Part shown: one piece after another, positions 1 through 6,238 of the stretch
Position numbering within the stretch: position 1 is the first letter of the stretch
Layout of the letters: each line of letters begins with the position of its first letter
Assembly (NCBI GenBank): GCA_938048505.1
Contig: CALIUX010000024.1
Span: 1-6,238 of the forward strand
Direction: 5' to 3'
DNA: 6,238 bases
DNA from: an uncultured Pseudomonadales bacterium
Lineage (GTDB): Bacteria; Pseudomonadota; Gammaproteobacteria; Pseudomonadales; Cellvibrionaceae
The notes under the pieces: generated by a model
Told to the model about the DNA's origin: nothing
Databases searched by the model: none
Seen by the model: only the letters and a program-made list of their open reading frames with translations
Program-made: the position numbers and the translations under genes

Positions 1-1215
1 ACTATGCGCAGTACTCATGAAAGCGGCTTCATAAGAAGCAGGCGCCAAGTTTACGCCGCCTTCTAGCATGCCATGAAAAAAGGCATTAAAACGCTCATTA
101 TTACAGGCCATGACTTGCTGATAATTTGTAACTTTCTTTTCTTCGGTAAAAAAGCCGCCCCACATACTGCCAATATGATTGACAGTAAAAGGAATGCCAG
201 CGTCTTTAGCAACAGCCTCTATACCCAGTGCCATTTTTTCTGTCTGCTTGAAAAGCCTGTCATAAAAGCCTTCGGCTTGCACCAACTTCATCATCGCGAG
301 ACCAGCAGCCATCGAAACGGGATTGCCCGATAACGTTCCTGCTTGATAGACAGGCCCAACGGGTGCAATGTAATCCATAATTTCTTGCTTACCGCCAAAG
401 GCGCCGACAGGCATACCGCCACCCACAACTTTGCCTAAACAGGTTAAATCGGGCGTAATGCCTGTAAAGCCTTGAACACCACCGGTGCCAAAACGAAAGC
501 CAGTCATAACCTCATCAAAAATAAGCACAGCGCCATACTCTGTGCAAACGTCGCGTAGTGTTTCTAAAAAGCCAGGCTCAGGTGGAATGCAGTTCATATT
601 CCCTGCAACGGGTTCAACAATGATACACGCTATATCGCCGCCCGCTTCTTGAAAGGCTTGCCTGACTTGCTCGGGATTGTTGTAACTCAGTGTAATAGTA
701 TGGTCTGCAATACTTGCCGGCACACCAGGTGAGCTCGGCACACCAAAAGTAAGTGCGCCAGAGCCCGCTTTGACGAGCAAGGAATCAGAATGGCCGTGAT
801 AACAACCCTCGAATTTTACGATTTTGTCACGGCCAGTATAACCGCGCGCCAAACGAATTGCGCTCATCGTCGCTTCAGTGCCCGAGCTGACAAAACGAAC
901 CTTTTCTAGACTGGGAACAAGTTTAATCACTTCTTCTGCAAGAACCGTTTCAATTTCTGTTGGCGCGCCAAAGCTCAAACCTAGTTGGGCTTTTTCGATC
1001 ACAGCATTTAAAACAGCGGGATGATTATGCCCGGCAATCATTGGGCCCCATGACAAAACGTAATCAATATAACGTTTACCATTTGTGTCAAAAAGATAAG
1101 CACCTTCTGCACGTTCAATAAAAATGGGTTCTCCACCGACGGCTTTAAACGCACGAACAGGAGAGTTCACACCGCCAGGAATGACGGCTTTTGCTTGATC
1201 AAATAATTGGCTCAT
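1..1215 (-). CDS. hemL: Glutamate-1-semialdehyde 2,1-aminomutase, C-terminus cut by window edge
   Basis: This PLP enzyme converts glutamate-1-semialdehyde to 5-aminolevulinate, the cytoplasmic C5-pathway step that feeds heme and other tetrapyrroles. I translated all 405 codons in the window and found no stop or frameshift. Visible landmarks are the N-terminal [12 protein letters not shown] (residues 12-23), the phosphate-binding SSGTEAT (110-116), YHGHSD (139-144), EPVAGNMN (201-208), FDEVMTGFR (233-241) and the Schiff-base lysine K262 in CLGKVVGGG. The frame is still open at base 1 after MSTAHS. Family members are about 426-430 residues long, so roughly 20-25 residues lie outside. The start at 1215 matches family N-termini, but its Shine-Dalgarno is poor. 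The gene follows thiE by 140 bp on the same strand; this spacer holds only a weak promoter candidate (TTGTCT, 15-bp spacer, TTTAAT at complement 1282-1287). The thiD-thiE-hemL order recalls Pseudomonas. Identification is very secure. Confidence 0.98.
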   Translation of the reverse strand, partial: MSQLFDQAKAVIPGGVNSPVRAFKAVGGEPIFIERAEGAYLFDTNGKRYIDYVLSWGPMIAGHNHPAVLNAVIEKAQLGLSFGAPTEIETVLAEEVIKLVPSLEKVRFVSSGTEATMSAIRLARGYTGRDKIVKFEGCYHGHSDSLLVKAGSGALTFGVPSSPGVPASIADHTITLSYNNPEQVRQAFQEAGGDIACIIVEPVAGNMNCIPPEPGFLETLRDVCTEYGAVLIFDEVMTGFRFGTGGVQGFTGITPDLTCLGKVVGGGMPVGAFGGKQEIMDYIAPVGPVYQAGTLSGNPVSMAAGLAMMKLVQAEGFYDRLFKQTEKMALGIEAVAKDAGIPFTVNHIGSMWGGFFTEEKKVTNYQQVMACNNERFNAFFHGMLEGGVNLAPASYEAAFMSTAHS

Positions 1216-1355
1216 AATGTTGAATCTTATGGTCTGAGTAATGATGTCTATTATTGCTTATCTGTTTAAATACAGCTTGCGATTAAAAGGTACTGCTACT
1301 TAAGACAACGTGATTGCGGTATTTGCTGTACATTAATGAAAGAATTGCACCGATT

Positions 1356-1967
1356 TTAAGTTGACGAGCGAGTCATTGAGCAAAACTGACGCGCAGCCTG
1401 CTCAATATTGTTAGCACACCAAAGGGCATTGCATACAGCAATTAAGGATGCACCCGCATCGACGACAGTTTGTGCATTCTCCTGCGTAATACCACCGATC
1501 GCTACCGTCGTGTTGGCTAACTGTGACGCCTCTTGCCATAAATCCATTGATGCCACTTGTGCATTAGGCTTGGTTTGCGATGGAAAAAAACGTCCAAATG
1601 CAACGTAATCAGCCCCCTGCTCAATAGCTTGTTGGGCAAGATGAAGCTGATCATGGCATGTTTTGCCAATAATTGCCGACGCCCCCAAAACTGACCGAGC
1701 ATACTCGATTGAGGCATCACCTTGCCCCAAATGAACGCCACTGGCACTAACCGCTAGGGCTAGGGCAATATCGTCATTGATAATAAGACGCGCATCATAT
1801 AGCTGACAGATACGATTCAGTTCACGCGCATCATACAAACGTTGGCGAGTATCACTGGATTTATCTCGGTATTGCACCCAACGACACCCACCTTTGAGTG
1901 CCGCCTCAACACCGTCAAAAAGGCGTGTTTCGGGTAGGAGTGTACTATCGGTAATGGCGTAAAGCAT
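1356..1967 (-). CDS. thiE: Thiamine-phosphate synthase
   Basis: The enzyme joins HMP pyrophosphate to the thiazole phosphate to make thiamine monophosphate in the cytoplasm. The 203-residue length is normal for a stand-alone ThiE TIM barrel. Family motifs appear in order: LYAITD at 2-7, VQYRDKS at 31-37 (substrate phosphate contact), the metal-binding IINDD at 62-66, GVHLGQGD at 77-84, IGKTCH at 100-105, DYVAFGRFFPSQTKP at 120-134, and the phosphate-binding AIGGI at 156-160. The FGRFFPSQTKP loop is the style I associate with Pseudomonas relatives. The start is forced: in the same frame a TAG stop lies five codons upstream with no other start codon between. An AGGG Shine-Dalgarno (complement of 1978-1981) sits 10 nt ahead. 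All key motifs are present, so it should be active. It lies between the thiD-like gene and hemL on the same strand. Confidence 0.97.
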   Translation of the reverse strand: MLYAITDSTLLPETRLFDGVEAALKGGCRWVQYRDKSSDTRQRLYDARELNRICQLYDARLIINDDIALALAVSASGVHLGQGDASIEYARSVLGASAIIGKTCHDQLHLAQQAIEQGADYVAFGRFFPSQTKPNAQVASMDLWQEASQLANTTVAIGGITQENAQTVVDAGASLIAVCNALWCANNIEQAARQFCSMTRSST

Positions 1968-1989
1968 GTAAAAGTAACCCTAAGACTGA

Positions 1990-2002
1990 GCACGGCATTA
2001 TA
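1990..2002 (-). promoter_or_regulatory. Candidate thiE promoter -10 box
   Basis: The minus strand reads a perfect TATAAT at complement 1997-2002. Transcription starting about 7 bp downstream, near 1990, would give a leader of about 22 nt holding the AGGG Shine-Dalgarno of thiE. No good -35 hexamer lies 16-18 bp upstream (GCCTCA or CCTCAT) and there is no TGn extension, so this is only a candidate. If real, thiE and hemL can be transcribed apart from the thiD-like gene. Confidence 0.35.
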
Positions 2003-2095
2003 ACGCGAGCACATGAAAATGAGGCTAATTAGGGCAGTGCAAATGGTATCCGTAATAAGATCAAGTTATACACACTCTGGCTAAGCTTGAGCAAG

Positions 2096-2911
2096 CTATT
2101 TTATCCAGAAAAAGCGATTTGGAATCATCGCGCCAAAGCCAATTCTTTGCGCCTGAGCGGCTGCCTGCTCTGCAAATTTTAATGACTCAGAAACAGCAGT
2201 GCTGATTGAACTACCATGCCCCAAAAAGCCAGCTGTACCTGCAGAAATCATTTCACCTAATGCGGCAGTACACAGCCCTGAGCACTCTGTTTGCCATGCA
2301 AACGTGGCTAATACCGTTTGATCGCCATAGTGGGTATATTCCAGTCGACGTTTTTTCGTATTGTATTTAGACACTAGCAAGTATTCACTGCCGCATGAGG
2401 CTAGCGGGTGAATCACGCCTTCACTTACCGTCGCACTTCCGGACATATCACTTGAGTAGGCCTCATCGCATACTAGCAACTGACATTTTGAGACAATCAG
2501 TTCAACGAGTGCCTGAGCGTACTCGCCAGATTCCTGTAGGCTACTATCGTGGTACTGGAAGTCAGCGCTGCATGTCACCGGTATATGAGGGTAATCCTCT
2601 AGAATAGAATGTATGGCTTCAACATTAGCAATGGAAGCGGCATAACTCACAATAATGGCAGCAACGGGCATATCTTCTAAGATCGAACGCGCCTGTTGGA
2701 TGATAAGATGGCTTGCGATAGGAATGCTTTCTGCGTGAGCATTACCACTCATGCACAAGGCTGTAATCACCGAGACACAGTGCCCGCCTAGGCCTGAAAC
2801 CGTTTCAATAGCAGCTTGAACGCCCTGCCTACCCGACGGATCATGAGGCCCTAAGATCAAAATGACAGGCGTGTTAGTAGATGAAAGAGTTGGAGTAGGC
2901 GTGGTATTCAT
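2096..2911 (-). CDS. Degenerate ThiD-family (HMP/HMP-P kinase-like, ribokinase fold) protein
   Basis: Normal ThiD phosphorylates HMP and then HMP-P to give the pyrimidine substrate of ThiE. Position beside thiE, length (271 residues) and overall pattern fit the ThiD family: a PVILILGPHDPSG start (15-27), the GGHCVSVITAL strand (42-52), LEDMPVAAIIV (78-88), YPHIPVTC (107-114), and a C-terminal SGLCTAALGEMISAG region (211-225). Critical places differ from canonical ThiD as I know it. DPSGGAG reads DPSGRQG (24-30), KxGML reads IVSYA (87-91), the DPV(M/L) strand reads SADF (115-118), TPNxPE reads CDEAYS (148-153), and the H-G-T/S-G-C anion hole reads ECSGLC (209-214), with one extra residue before the cysteine. 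The frame is intact and the Shine-Dalgarno is good, so this is not an obvious pseudogene. It may be a pseudokinase, a kinase of changed specificity, or a decaying copy. I leave the symbol empty because ThiD activity is doubtful. Confidence 0.8.
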   Translation of the reverse strand: MNTTPTPTLSSTNTPVILILGPHDPSGRQGVQAAIETVSGLGGHCVSVITALCMSGNAHAESIPIASHLIIQQARSILEDMPVAAIIVSYAASIANVEAIHSILEDYPHIPVTCSADFQYHDSSLQESGEYAQALVELIVSKCQLLVCDEAYSSDMSGSATVSEGVIHPLASCGSEYLLVSKYNTKKRRLEYTHYGDQTVLATFAWQTECSGLCTAALGEMISAGTAGFLGHGSSISTAVSESLKFAEQAAAQAQRIGFGAMIPNRFFWIK

Positions 2912-3212
2912 AGTAATCCCTGTTAGCTGTGAATAAAGTTTAGCATGTCACCTAAATGTTCTCCCGCTCTGTATTAAGCTATACCATTCAAACACGCTCT
3001 TAAAAGGCACCATTGACACATCAATAACAAGAGTAGCGCACTTTGGGTATGGCTTACCTAAAGCTTGAAGGCGCAACTGACATGAACTTAACAATTATGC
3101 GGCACTCAAATACACTATTAGTTTAGCGCTTTTTATTACGCGGTTTTATGCATAATACGCACAGGATTTTGAAGTATAGACAAGCTTAAGTACCCCCATT
3201 AATGAGGTTAAT
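2912..3212. other. Divergent intergenic spacer, thiD-like / DUF4136 gene
   Basis: This 301-bp region must hold the outward promoters of both flanking genes, but no strong sigma-70 pair is visible. Rightward, CATAAT at 3151-3156 is the best -10, with a poor -35. Leftward, the minus strand reads TATAGC near complement 2980-2985, again with a poor -35. A perfect TTGACA at 3013-3018 (plus strand) has no matching -10. It lies in a short palindrome, ATTGA-N4-TCAAT (3012-3025). No TPP riboswitch consensus and no small ORF of note were seen. Confidence 0.5.
2916..2921 (-). promoter_or_regulatory. Ribosome binding site of the thiD-like gene
   Basis: The minus strand reads AGGGAT, with the AGGG core at complement 2918-2921, 6 nt ahead of the ATG at 2911. 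It supports that start and shows that translation signals are kept despite the eroded active site. Confidence 0.6.
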
Positions 3213-3806
3213 ATGAAGATACTGACTATCGGTTTAGTCATTCGCACATCGCTCACGGCAATGGCCATAATCGCTCTCTCGGGTTGTGCTAGCAGCCCAG
3301 AAATACAAACATCATATGACCCTGGCTCTGACTTTTCTCAGTATCAGACTTATGCATTTCTTGCATCAGAGCCAGCACAAGATAAAAAATCCTACAAAAC
3401 ATTAAAAGAGAAATATATAGAAGAAGGTATTCGTCAAGAATTGAATGCCAAGGGTCTAAAAGAAGTGAAACATTCATCCAATGCGAACACTTTAGAAAAT
3501 GATCTGTATATTGCTTACGATGTAGCAAGCAAAGAAAAGGTCAGTGCAATGCTGTCGCCTTTGGCTCGTACACGTTACTACGATAGGCGTCATGGATGGA
3601 GTTACGGCTATCACAACCAAACCGTTATACAGCAGTATACTGAAGGGACTCTCACCATCGATATCATTGATAAAAAAGAAAATCAGCTAATTTGGCGAGG
3701 CGTGGCAATTGATCGAAAGCGTGGCAGTAACAATAATCATCTCAAGCCCAAAATTACTGAAACGATTGAGACATTATTTGAACAATATCCTAGCCGCACC
3801 AATTAG
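3213..3806 (+). CDS. DUF4136-type outer-membrane lipoprotein
   Basis: The 197-residue product has a short basic start, a hydrophobic stretch, and a lipobox ALSGC ending at Cys25, the predicted lipidated residue. Ala at +2 contains no inner-membrane retention signal, so outer-membrane delivery is inferred. The mature part fits the DUF4136 pattern: TSYDPGSDFSQYQTYAF at 33-49, then the typical C-terminal YTEGTLTIDIIDKKENQLIW (142-161) continuing into RGVA. The family has no settled biochemical role that I know of. A charged stretch lies around 57-75 and a Tyr/Arg/His-rich loop at 119-134. The start is supported by GAGGT at 3204-3208 just ahead of the ATG. The gene is alone on its strand, diverges from the thiD-like gene and converges with the S41 protease gene. 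The strong hairpin at 3868-3914 ends its transcript, so it is probably a single-gene unit. Confidence 0.85.
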   Translation: MKILTIGLVIRTSLTAMAIIALSGCASSPEIQTSYDPGSDFSQYQTYAFLASEPAQDKKSYKTLKEKYIEEGIRQELNAKGLKEVKHSSNANTLENDLYIAYDVASKEKVSAMLSPLARTRYYDRRHGWSYGYHNQTVIQQYTEGTLTIDIIDKKENQLIWRGVAIDRKRGSNNNHLKPKITETIETLFEQYPSRTN

Positions 3807-3867
3807 GTTGGCTATCGTTAAACGCCACGACCTCTCGATGACGAGCGGAGCTTTTAAAAAGTATTAC

Positions 3868-3914
3868 CTATAAAAAAATAGCGCTTTATTTTGTAAAGCG
3901 CTATTTTTTTATAG
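3868..3914. terminator. Bidirectional intrinsic terminator, perfect 21-bp stem
   Basis: Arms 3868-3888 and 3894-3914 are perfectly complementary around the 5-nt loop TTTTG. The GC-rich core AGCGCT is flanked by seven A on the left arm and seven T on the right, so either strand gives a stem followed by a U tract. It starts 62 nt after the DUF4136 stop and lies 20 nt after the S41 stop, serving both convergent genes. Confidence 0.93.
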
Positions 3915-3934
3915 CGGGAAGATTAAAACACTTA

Positions 3935-5524
3935 TTAAGGAGCTAAGCGCATATTGTTTTCTGTTTCTGGGCGGATAATTTTGCCAGAGAAGATCGTAGT
4001 GCGAGACGGTTTTGATTGCCCAGTTTTTGCTTGAGCTGTTGCCACGGGCGGGCATTCGCCGTTATCACGGTAAAACAATGCGGTATTTAGCATAGGTTCA
4101 GATAAATCGCCTAGCGCGTAAGATAAATCATCCTTCACTTTACAGCCCGTTACTTTATTGGTCATAGGATCACCCGAATCCACAGGTTCAAAGCCATCAA
4201 CATACTCACCAAAACCTTGCCCATTGACCACTTCAAAATCAATGCTGAAATAGCGCGTACCACAGTTAGTTACACCATTGAAACCGTGTGCTTTACCACA
4301 AGTTGCTCCGCCTATCTGAATAACTTCAACGCCAATACCTCTTAGACCGTTTATCACTGCTTCGCTCGCTGAGCAGGTCGCTCCCGTTGTTAAAATATAC
4401 ACGCGGTTTAAATCAACACTTGTTAACGGCTGACGGGCACCCTCGTCACGAATTGTTTCCTTAATAAAAGGAAATACTACATTATCTGCAGTACGTTTAT
4501 CATTATATAAGAGCGTTGCATATTCTTCGTTAGCAGTATTGGACTGCCCAGCAATAAGATACGAGAGCTGTGCCGATATATATAAAAAACCACCGCCGTT
4601 GTAGCGTAAATCGAGTACTAAGTCATTGATATTATCGGCAGCAAAGCTATCAAAAGCCGCCTTCAGCTGATTTTCGGCTGTAAATGTATTAAAGGTCGTA
4701 AAGGCAAGATATCCCACTGGCCCTGTTACAGTATCGATCGTTTTATTAACATGGACAGAACTGATAGGAACATTTTTAGCCGTCATACTTAAAGAGCGTG
4801 ATACACCCTGTAGATCTCTAAAGACAAAAGTATGCTCTCTATCAAGTTCAGGGTTAAAGAGAACCTCATTCAAAGTATCTGTTTGAGCTTTTGTTCTAGG
4901 ACCTGCCAGAGCGATGCCTTGAGCAGAGATCAGTTGCATCCCGCGAGTGAGGCCAGCGTTACTTGCAGGTGAATCATTATCGACATATACAACAAACAAC
5001 TGATCATTATTAAAACTCCAGTTTATGCCGTAGCCTCCACGCTCACCAGTAAATGTAACTTGATCCCCCTGCACTTCATCTTCACTGAAGTGAAAGCGGT
5101 CTTTCTCCGTTCCATTGGCTGTTTTTTCAGGCGTCACTAGTTTTTTAAAATAGGCATCTGTAGTCGATGTTTCCCTCGGGTCTAAATCTGGTAGTTCGTC
5201 ATACCAAAAATAGTTTTCATGGCTCCAAGAGCGAAGGTAATGATTCTCTAATGCAATGGACCCGCTCTTATCCGGGTAAGCCTTACCTGTCACAGGGTTG
5301 TTACCTGAGCGAGGTAATTGGCAAAAGTTAATATAATCCTGTGAATTGCGAAAGGAGCCTTTAGTCCATTTTTCAAGGCGATTACGATTAATAACCTCTT
5401 CGGATTGAAAGACTTTTGGCTCAGATGTCAAGTTCTTAGGCTCAGACTTAGCTCCTCCACTACCACATGAGGACAGTAAAGTTGAGAGCAGGATTCCAGA
5501 TGCAAGTGTGGTGTATCGATACAT
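3935..5524 (-). CDS. S41-family (C-terminal-processing-like) serine protease lipoprotein
   Basis: The 529-residue product is predicted to be a membrane-anchored periplasmic or surface protease. A signal sequence ends in a lipobox LSSC with Cys20 as the lipidated residue. A linker with two SEPK units follows (27-37). A helical N-terminal region extends to about 150, with an aromatic-rich ENYFWYDELPDLDP at 103-116. A PDZ-like domain spans about 160-205 (GGYGINW; SPASNAGLTRGMQLIS). The S41 core starts near 268, with VGYLAF at 270-275 and LVLDLRYNGGG at 302-312. The catalytic serine should be S385 in TCSASE and the general-base lysine K411 in TCGKAHGF. Their 26-residue spacing is close to the 25 known in plant CtpA. 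Cysteines 384, 409, 421, 461 and 491 cluster around the active site. The start is supported by AAGGAG (complement 5536-5541), 11 nt ahead. Substrate unknown. Confidence 0.92.
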   Translation of the reverse strand: MYRYTTLASGILLSTLLSSCGSGGAKSEPKNLTSEPKVFQSEEVINRNRLEKWTKGSFRNSQDYINFCQLPRSGNNPVTGKAYPDKSGSIALENHYLRSWSHENYFWYDELPDLDPRETSTTDAYFKKLVTPEKTANGTEKDRFHFSEDEVQGDQVTFTGERGGYGINWSFNNDQLFVVYVDNDSPASNAGLTRGMQLISAQGIALAGPRTKAQTDTLNEVLFNPELDREHTFVFRDLQGVSRSLSMTAKNVPISSVHVNKTIDTVTGPVGYLAFTTFNTFTAENQLKAAFDSFAADNINDLVLDLRYNGGGFLYISAQLSYLIAGQSNTANEEYATLLYNDKRTADNVVFPFIKETIRDEGARQPLTSVDLNRVYILTTGATCSASEAVINGLRGIGVEVIQIGGATCGKAHGFNGVTNCGTRYFSIDFEVVNGQGFGEYVDGFEPVDSGDPMTNKVTGCKVKDDLSYALGDLSEPMLNTALFYRDNGECPPVATAQAKTGQSKPSRTTIFSGKIIRPETENNMRLAP

Positions 5525-5539
5525 GAAAAATTAAACTCC

Positions 5540-5681
5540 TTATCTATTTCAAGCTTCTTTTACAAATGAAGTGCGGGCTAGACTAGCAGCTACCGTCTGT
5601 TTAAAAAACTTCTGAGGTAACGAGAACACGCCACAAACATAACGTCAAAGAAACAACTTTTTATTTCAGTGAAATAGATAA
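5540..5681 (-). repeat. Long-range 12-bp inverted repeat next to the S41 RBS
   Basis: Arms at 5540-5551 and 5670-5681 are perfectly complementary over 12 bp and are 118 bp apart. In the minus-strand transcript the upstream arm reads TTATCTATTTCA and the downstream arm TGAAATAGATAA. The downstream arm overlaps the first two bases of the AAGGAG ribosome binding site. Pairing would therefore sit against the translation start signal of the protease gene. The arms are AT-rich, so stability is uncertain. Confidence 0.5.
5662..5676. promoter_or_regulatory. Perfect 15-bp palindrome TATTTCA-G-TGAAATA, possible operator
   Basis: Seven-base arms flank a single central base, 138-152 bp upstream of the S41 start codon. 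Half of it overlaps the upstream arm of the longer inverted repeat, and a third TGAAATA copy lies beside the ribosome binding site. It could bind a dimeric regulator, or form a 6-bp RNA hairpin with a 3-nt loop. No matching known consensus is recognised. Confidence 0.35.
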
Positions 5682-5769
5682 TGGGTGATTTGGAGTATAA
5701 AGTCCAGTGGAGCTACACATACACCAAAGCTAATACCACCGTAACTATTATGTGCAACTGTTTCAATAC

Positions 5770-6186
5770 TTAACGGCAATAGCGAGGCTCTCTTCTATCG
5801 TAACGACGAGAACTTACGTCGCTTTGTCTGGCATAATAATGTCTTTTGCGGTCATTACGATAATGATCATGCCTACTGTGGTTATGGCGACTATTATGTC
5901 CACGATATTGATGATCATTATAATAACGATCATGATATCGATGAGTTCTGTTATAAGAGTGATTATCAATGCGGTGGGAGCGATGAGCTCCATAAACTCT
6001 CTCTCGTAAGCGCTTTTTATCGTAATGTGAAACACCACGGTCGCTTGAGCGGTAATGGCGGTCATAGCTATGTGAATGATGACGATCGGAATAGGTGATC
6101 CTCACTTCACCAGCATTCGCTATACCAGATATACCCAATGGAAAAAGCAATAACAAAAAGCTTTTGATCAAGATATGATTTTTCAT
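5770..6186 (-). CDS. Secreted His/Arg/Tyr-rich low-complexity protein of unknown function
   Basis: I do not recognise a family. From the preferred start at 6186 the product has 138 residues. It begins with a clear Sec signal peptide: MKNH, a Lys, the hydrophobic run SFLLLLFPLGISGIA, and a likely cleavage after ANA (residue 25 from this start). The mature part, about 113 residues, contains by eye 26 Arg, 17 His, 15 Tyr and 11 Asp, with a single Cys as the next-to-last residue. Acidic residues are too few to balance the charge, so it is strongly basic. There is no transmembrane segment and no exact peptide repeat, though short units such as RHDHYRND and YHDRYYND recur. Metal binding or binding to anionic polymers is conceivable but unproven. 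The S41 gene follows 245 bp downstream on the same strand with no visible terminator between them. An alternative ATG at 6192 is less likely. Confidence 0.7.
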   Translation of the reverse strand: MKNHILIKSFLLLLFPLGISGIANAGEVRITYSDRHHSHSYDRHYRSSDRGVSHYDKKRLRERVYGAHRSHRIDNHSYNRTHRYHDRYYNDHQYRGHNSRHNHSRHDHYRNDRKRHYYARQSDVSSRRYDRREPRYCR

Positions 6187-6194
6187 ATGCATTA

Positions 6195-6199
6195 CCTTC
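6195..6199 (-). promoter_or_regulatory. Ribosome binding site that decides the start of the His/Arg/Tyr-rich gene
   Basis: The minus strand reads GAAGG here. It is 8 nt from the ATG at 6186 but only 2 nt from the in-frame ATG at 6192. Normal spacing therefore favours 6186, which also gives the common MK signal-peptide beginning. Confidence 0.6.
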
Positions 6200-6204
6200 T
6201 AATA

Positions 6205-6233
6205 ATAGTGCTGATACAGTCATAACATCTCAA
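6205..6233 (-). promoter_or_regulatory. Weak candidate promoter of the His/Arg/Tyr-rich gene
   Basis: The minus strand reads TTGAGA (complement 6228-6233), one base off the -35 consensus, then a 17-bp spacer and CACTAT, which is a poor -10. The upstream sequence ends at the window edge, so a better promoter could lie outside. Confidence 0.2.
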
Positions 6234-6238
6234 TAGTG

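Noticed and set aside
73..333. Plus-strand 86-codon ORF
   Set aside because: It lies fully antisense to the well-conserved hemL frame and has no recognisable product.
1262..1275. CTGTTTAAATACAG resembling a LexA box upstream of hemL
   Set aside because: The enterobacterial-type LexA site has eight bases between CTGT and ACAG; this one has six.
2083..2097. AGCTT-GAGC-AAGCT hairpin overlapping the thiD-like stop codon as a terminator
   Set aside because: The stem has only 5 bp and no U tract follows on the minus strand.
3013..3018. Perfect TTGACA as -35 of the DUF4136 gene
   Set aside because: No -10 lies 16-18 bp downstream, and it is nearly 200 bp from the start codon.
3012..3025. ATTGA-N4-TCAAT resembling an FNR/Anr box
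   Set aside because: The FNR/Anr consensus TTGAT-N4-ATCAA has six bases between TTGA and TCAA; here there are four, so the half-site spacing is wrong.
5648..5769. Minus-strand open stretch after the His/Arg/Tyr-rich gene reading SYGGISFGVCVAPLDF
   Set aside because: It has about 40 codons with no ATG and no RBS, a stop soon upstream and no recognised family; a gene remnant cannot be told from chance.
5752..6009. Plus-strand ORF rich in Met and Ile, looking like a membrane peptide
   Set aside because: It is the antisense shadow of the His/Asp/Tyr-rich gene: CAT codons read ATG and GAT codons read ATC on the other strand. No RBS was seen.
5814..6065. Second minus-strand Ile/Met-rich ORF inside the same region
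   Set aside because: It is an out-of-frame reading of the His/Arg/Tyr-rich gene, which alone has a signal peptide and RBS.

Overview
The window suggests a gammaproteobacterium of the Pseudomonas/Cellvibrio type. Base composition is moderate, and the minus strand carries a thiD-like / thiE / hemL gene order that I recall from Pseudomonas. The ThiE active-site loop also reads in the style of that group. The genus cannot be fixed from this sequence alone. No mobile elements, tRNAs, rRNAs or CRISPR arrays were seen, and the region looks like ordinary chromosome.

Layout. Positions 1-2911, all minus strand, hold a cofactor block read from right to left. It starts with a ThiD-family protein (2096-2911) whose active site is badly eroded. 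Next comes an intact ThiE thiamine-phosphate synthase (1356-1967), then HemL glutamate-1-semialdehyde aminomutase (1-1215), which runs off the left edge about 20 residues before its end. Gaps of 128 and 140 bp separate them, and a TATAAT box lies in the thiD-thiE gap, so they may not form one tight transcript. No TPP riboswitch was seen ahead of thiD or thiE. Positions 2912-3212 are a 301-bp divergent spacer with only weak promoter candidates.

Positions 3213-3806, plus strand, encode a DUF4136 lipoprotein. It converges on a minus-strand lipoprotein of the S41 (C-terminal-processing-like) protease family at 3935-5524. A perfect 21-bp-stem hairpin at 3868-3914, flanked by A and T tracts, sits between them and should terminate transcription both ways. 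Upstream of the S41 gene is a 245-bp leader or intercistronic region. It holds a 15-bp palindrome, and one half of that palindrome belongs to a 12-bp inverted repeat whose other arm touches the S41 ribosome binding site. The last gene (minus strand, start best placed at 6186) encodes a small secreted protein whose mature part is about half His, Arg and Tyr.

The block from 1 to 2911 serves thiamine and tetrapyrrole synthesis. The other three genes are cell-envelope or exported proteins with no visible pathway link to it. The most notable points are the degenerate ThiD kept in a thi/hem context, the possible switch-like leader of the S41 protease, and the unrecognised His/Arg/Tyr-rich exported protein. 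Nothing here amounts to a clearly new multi-gene system.
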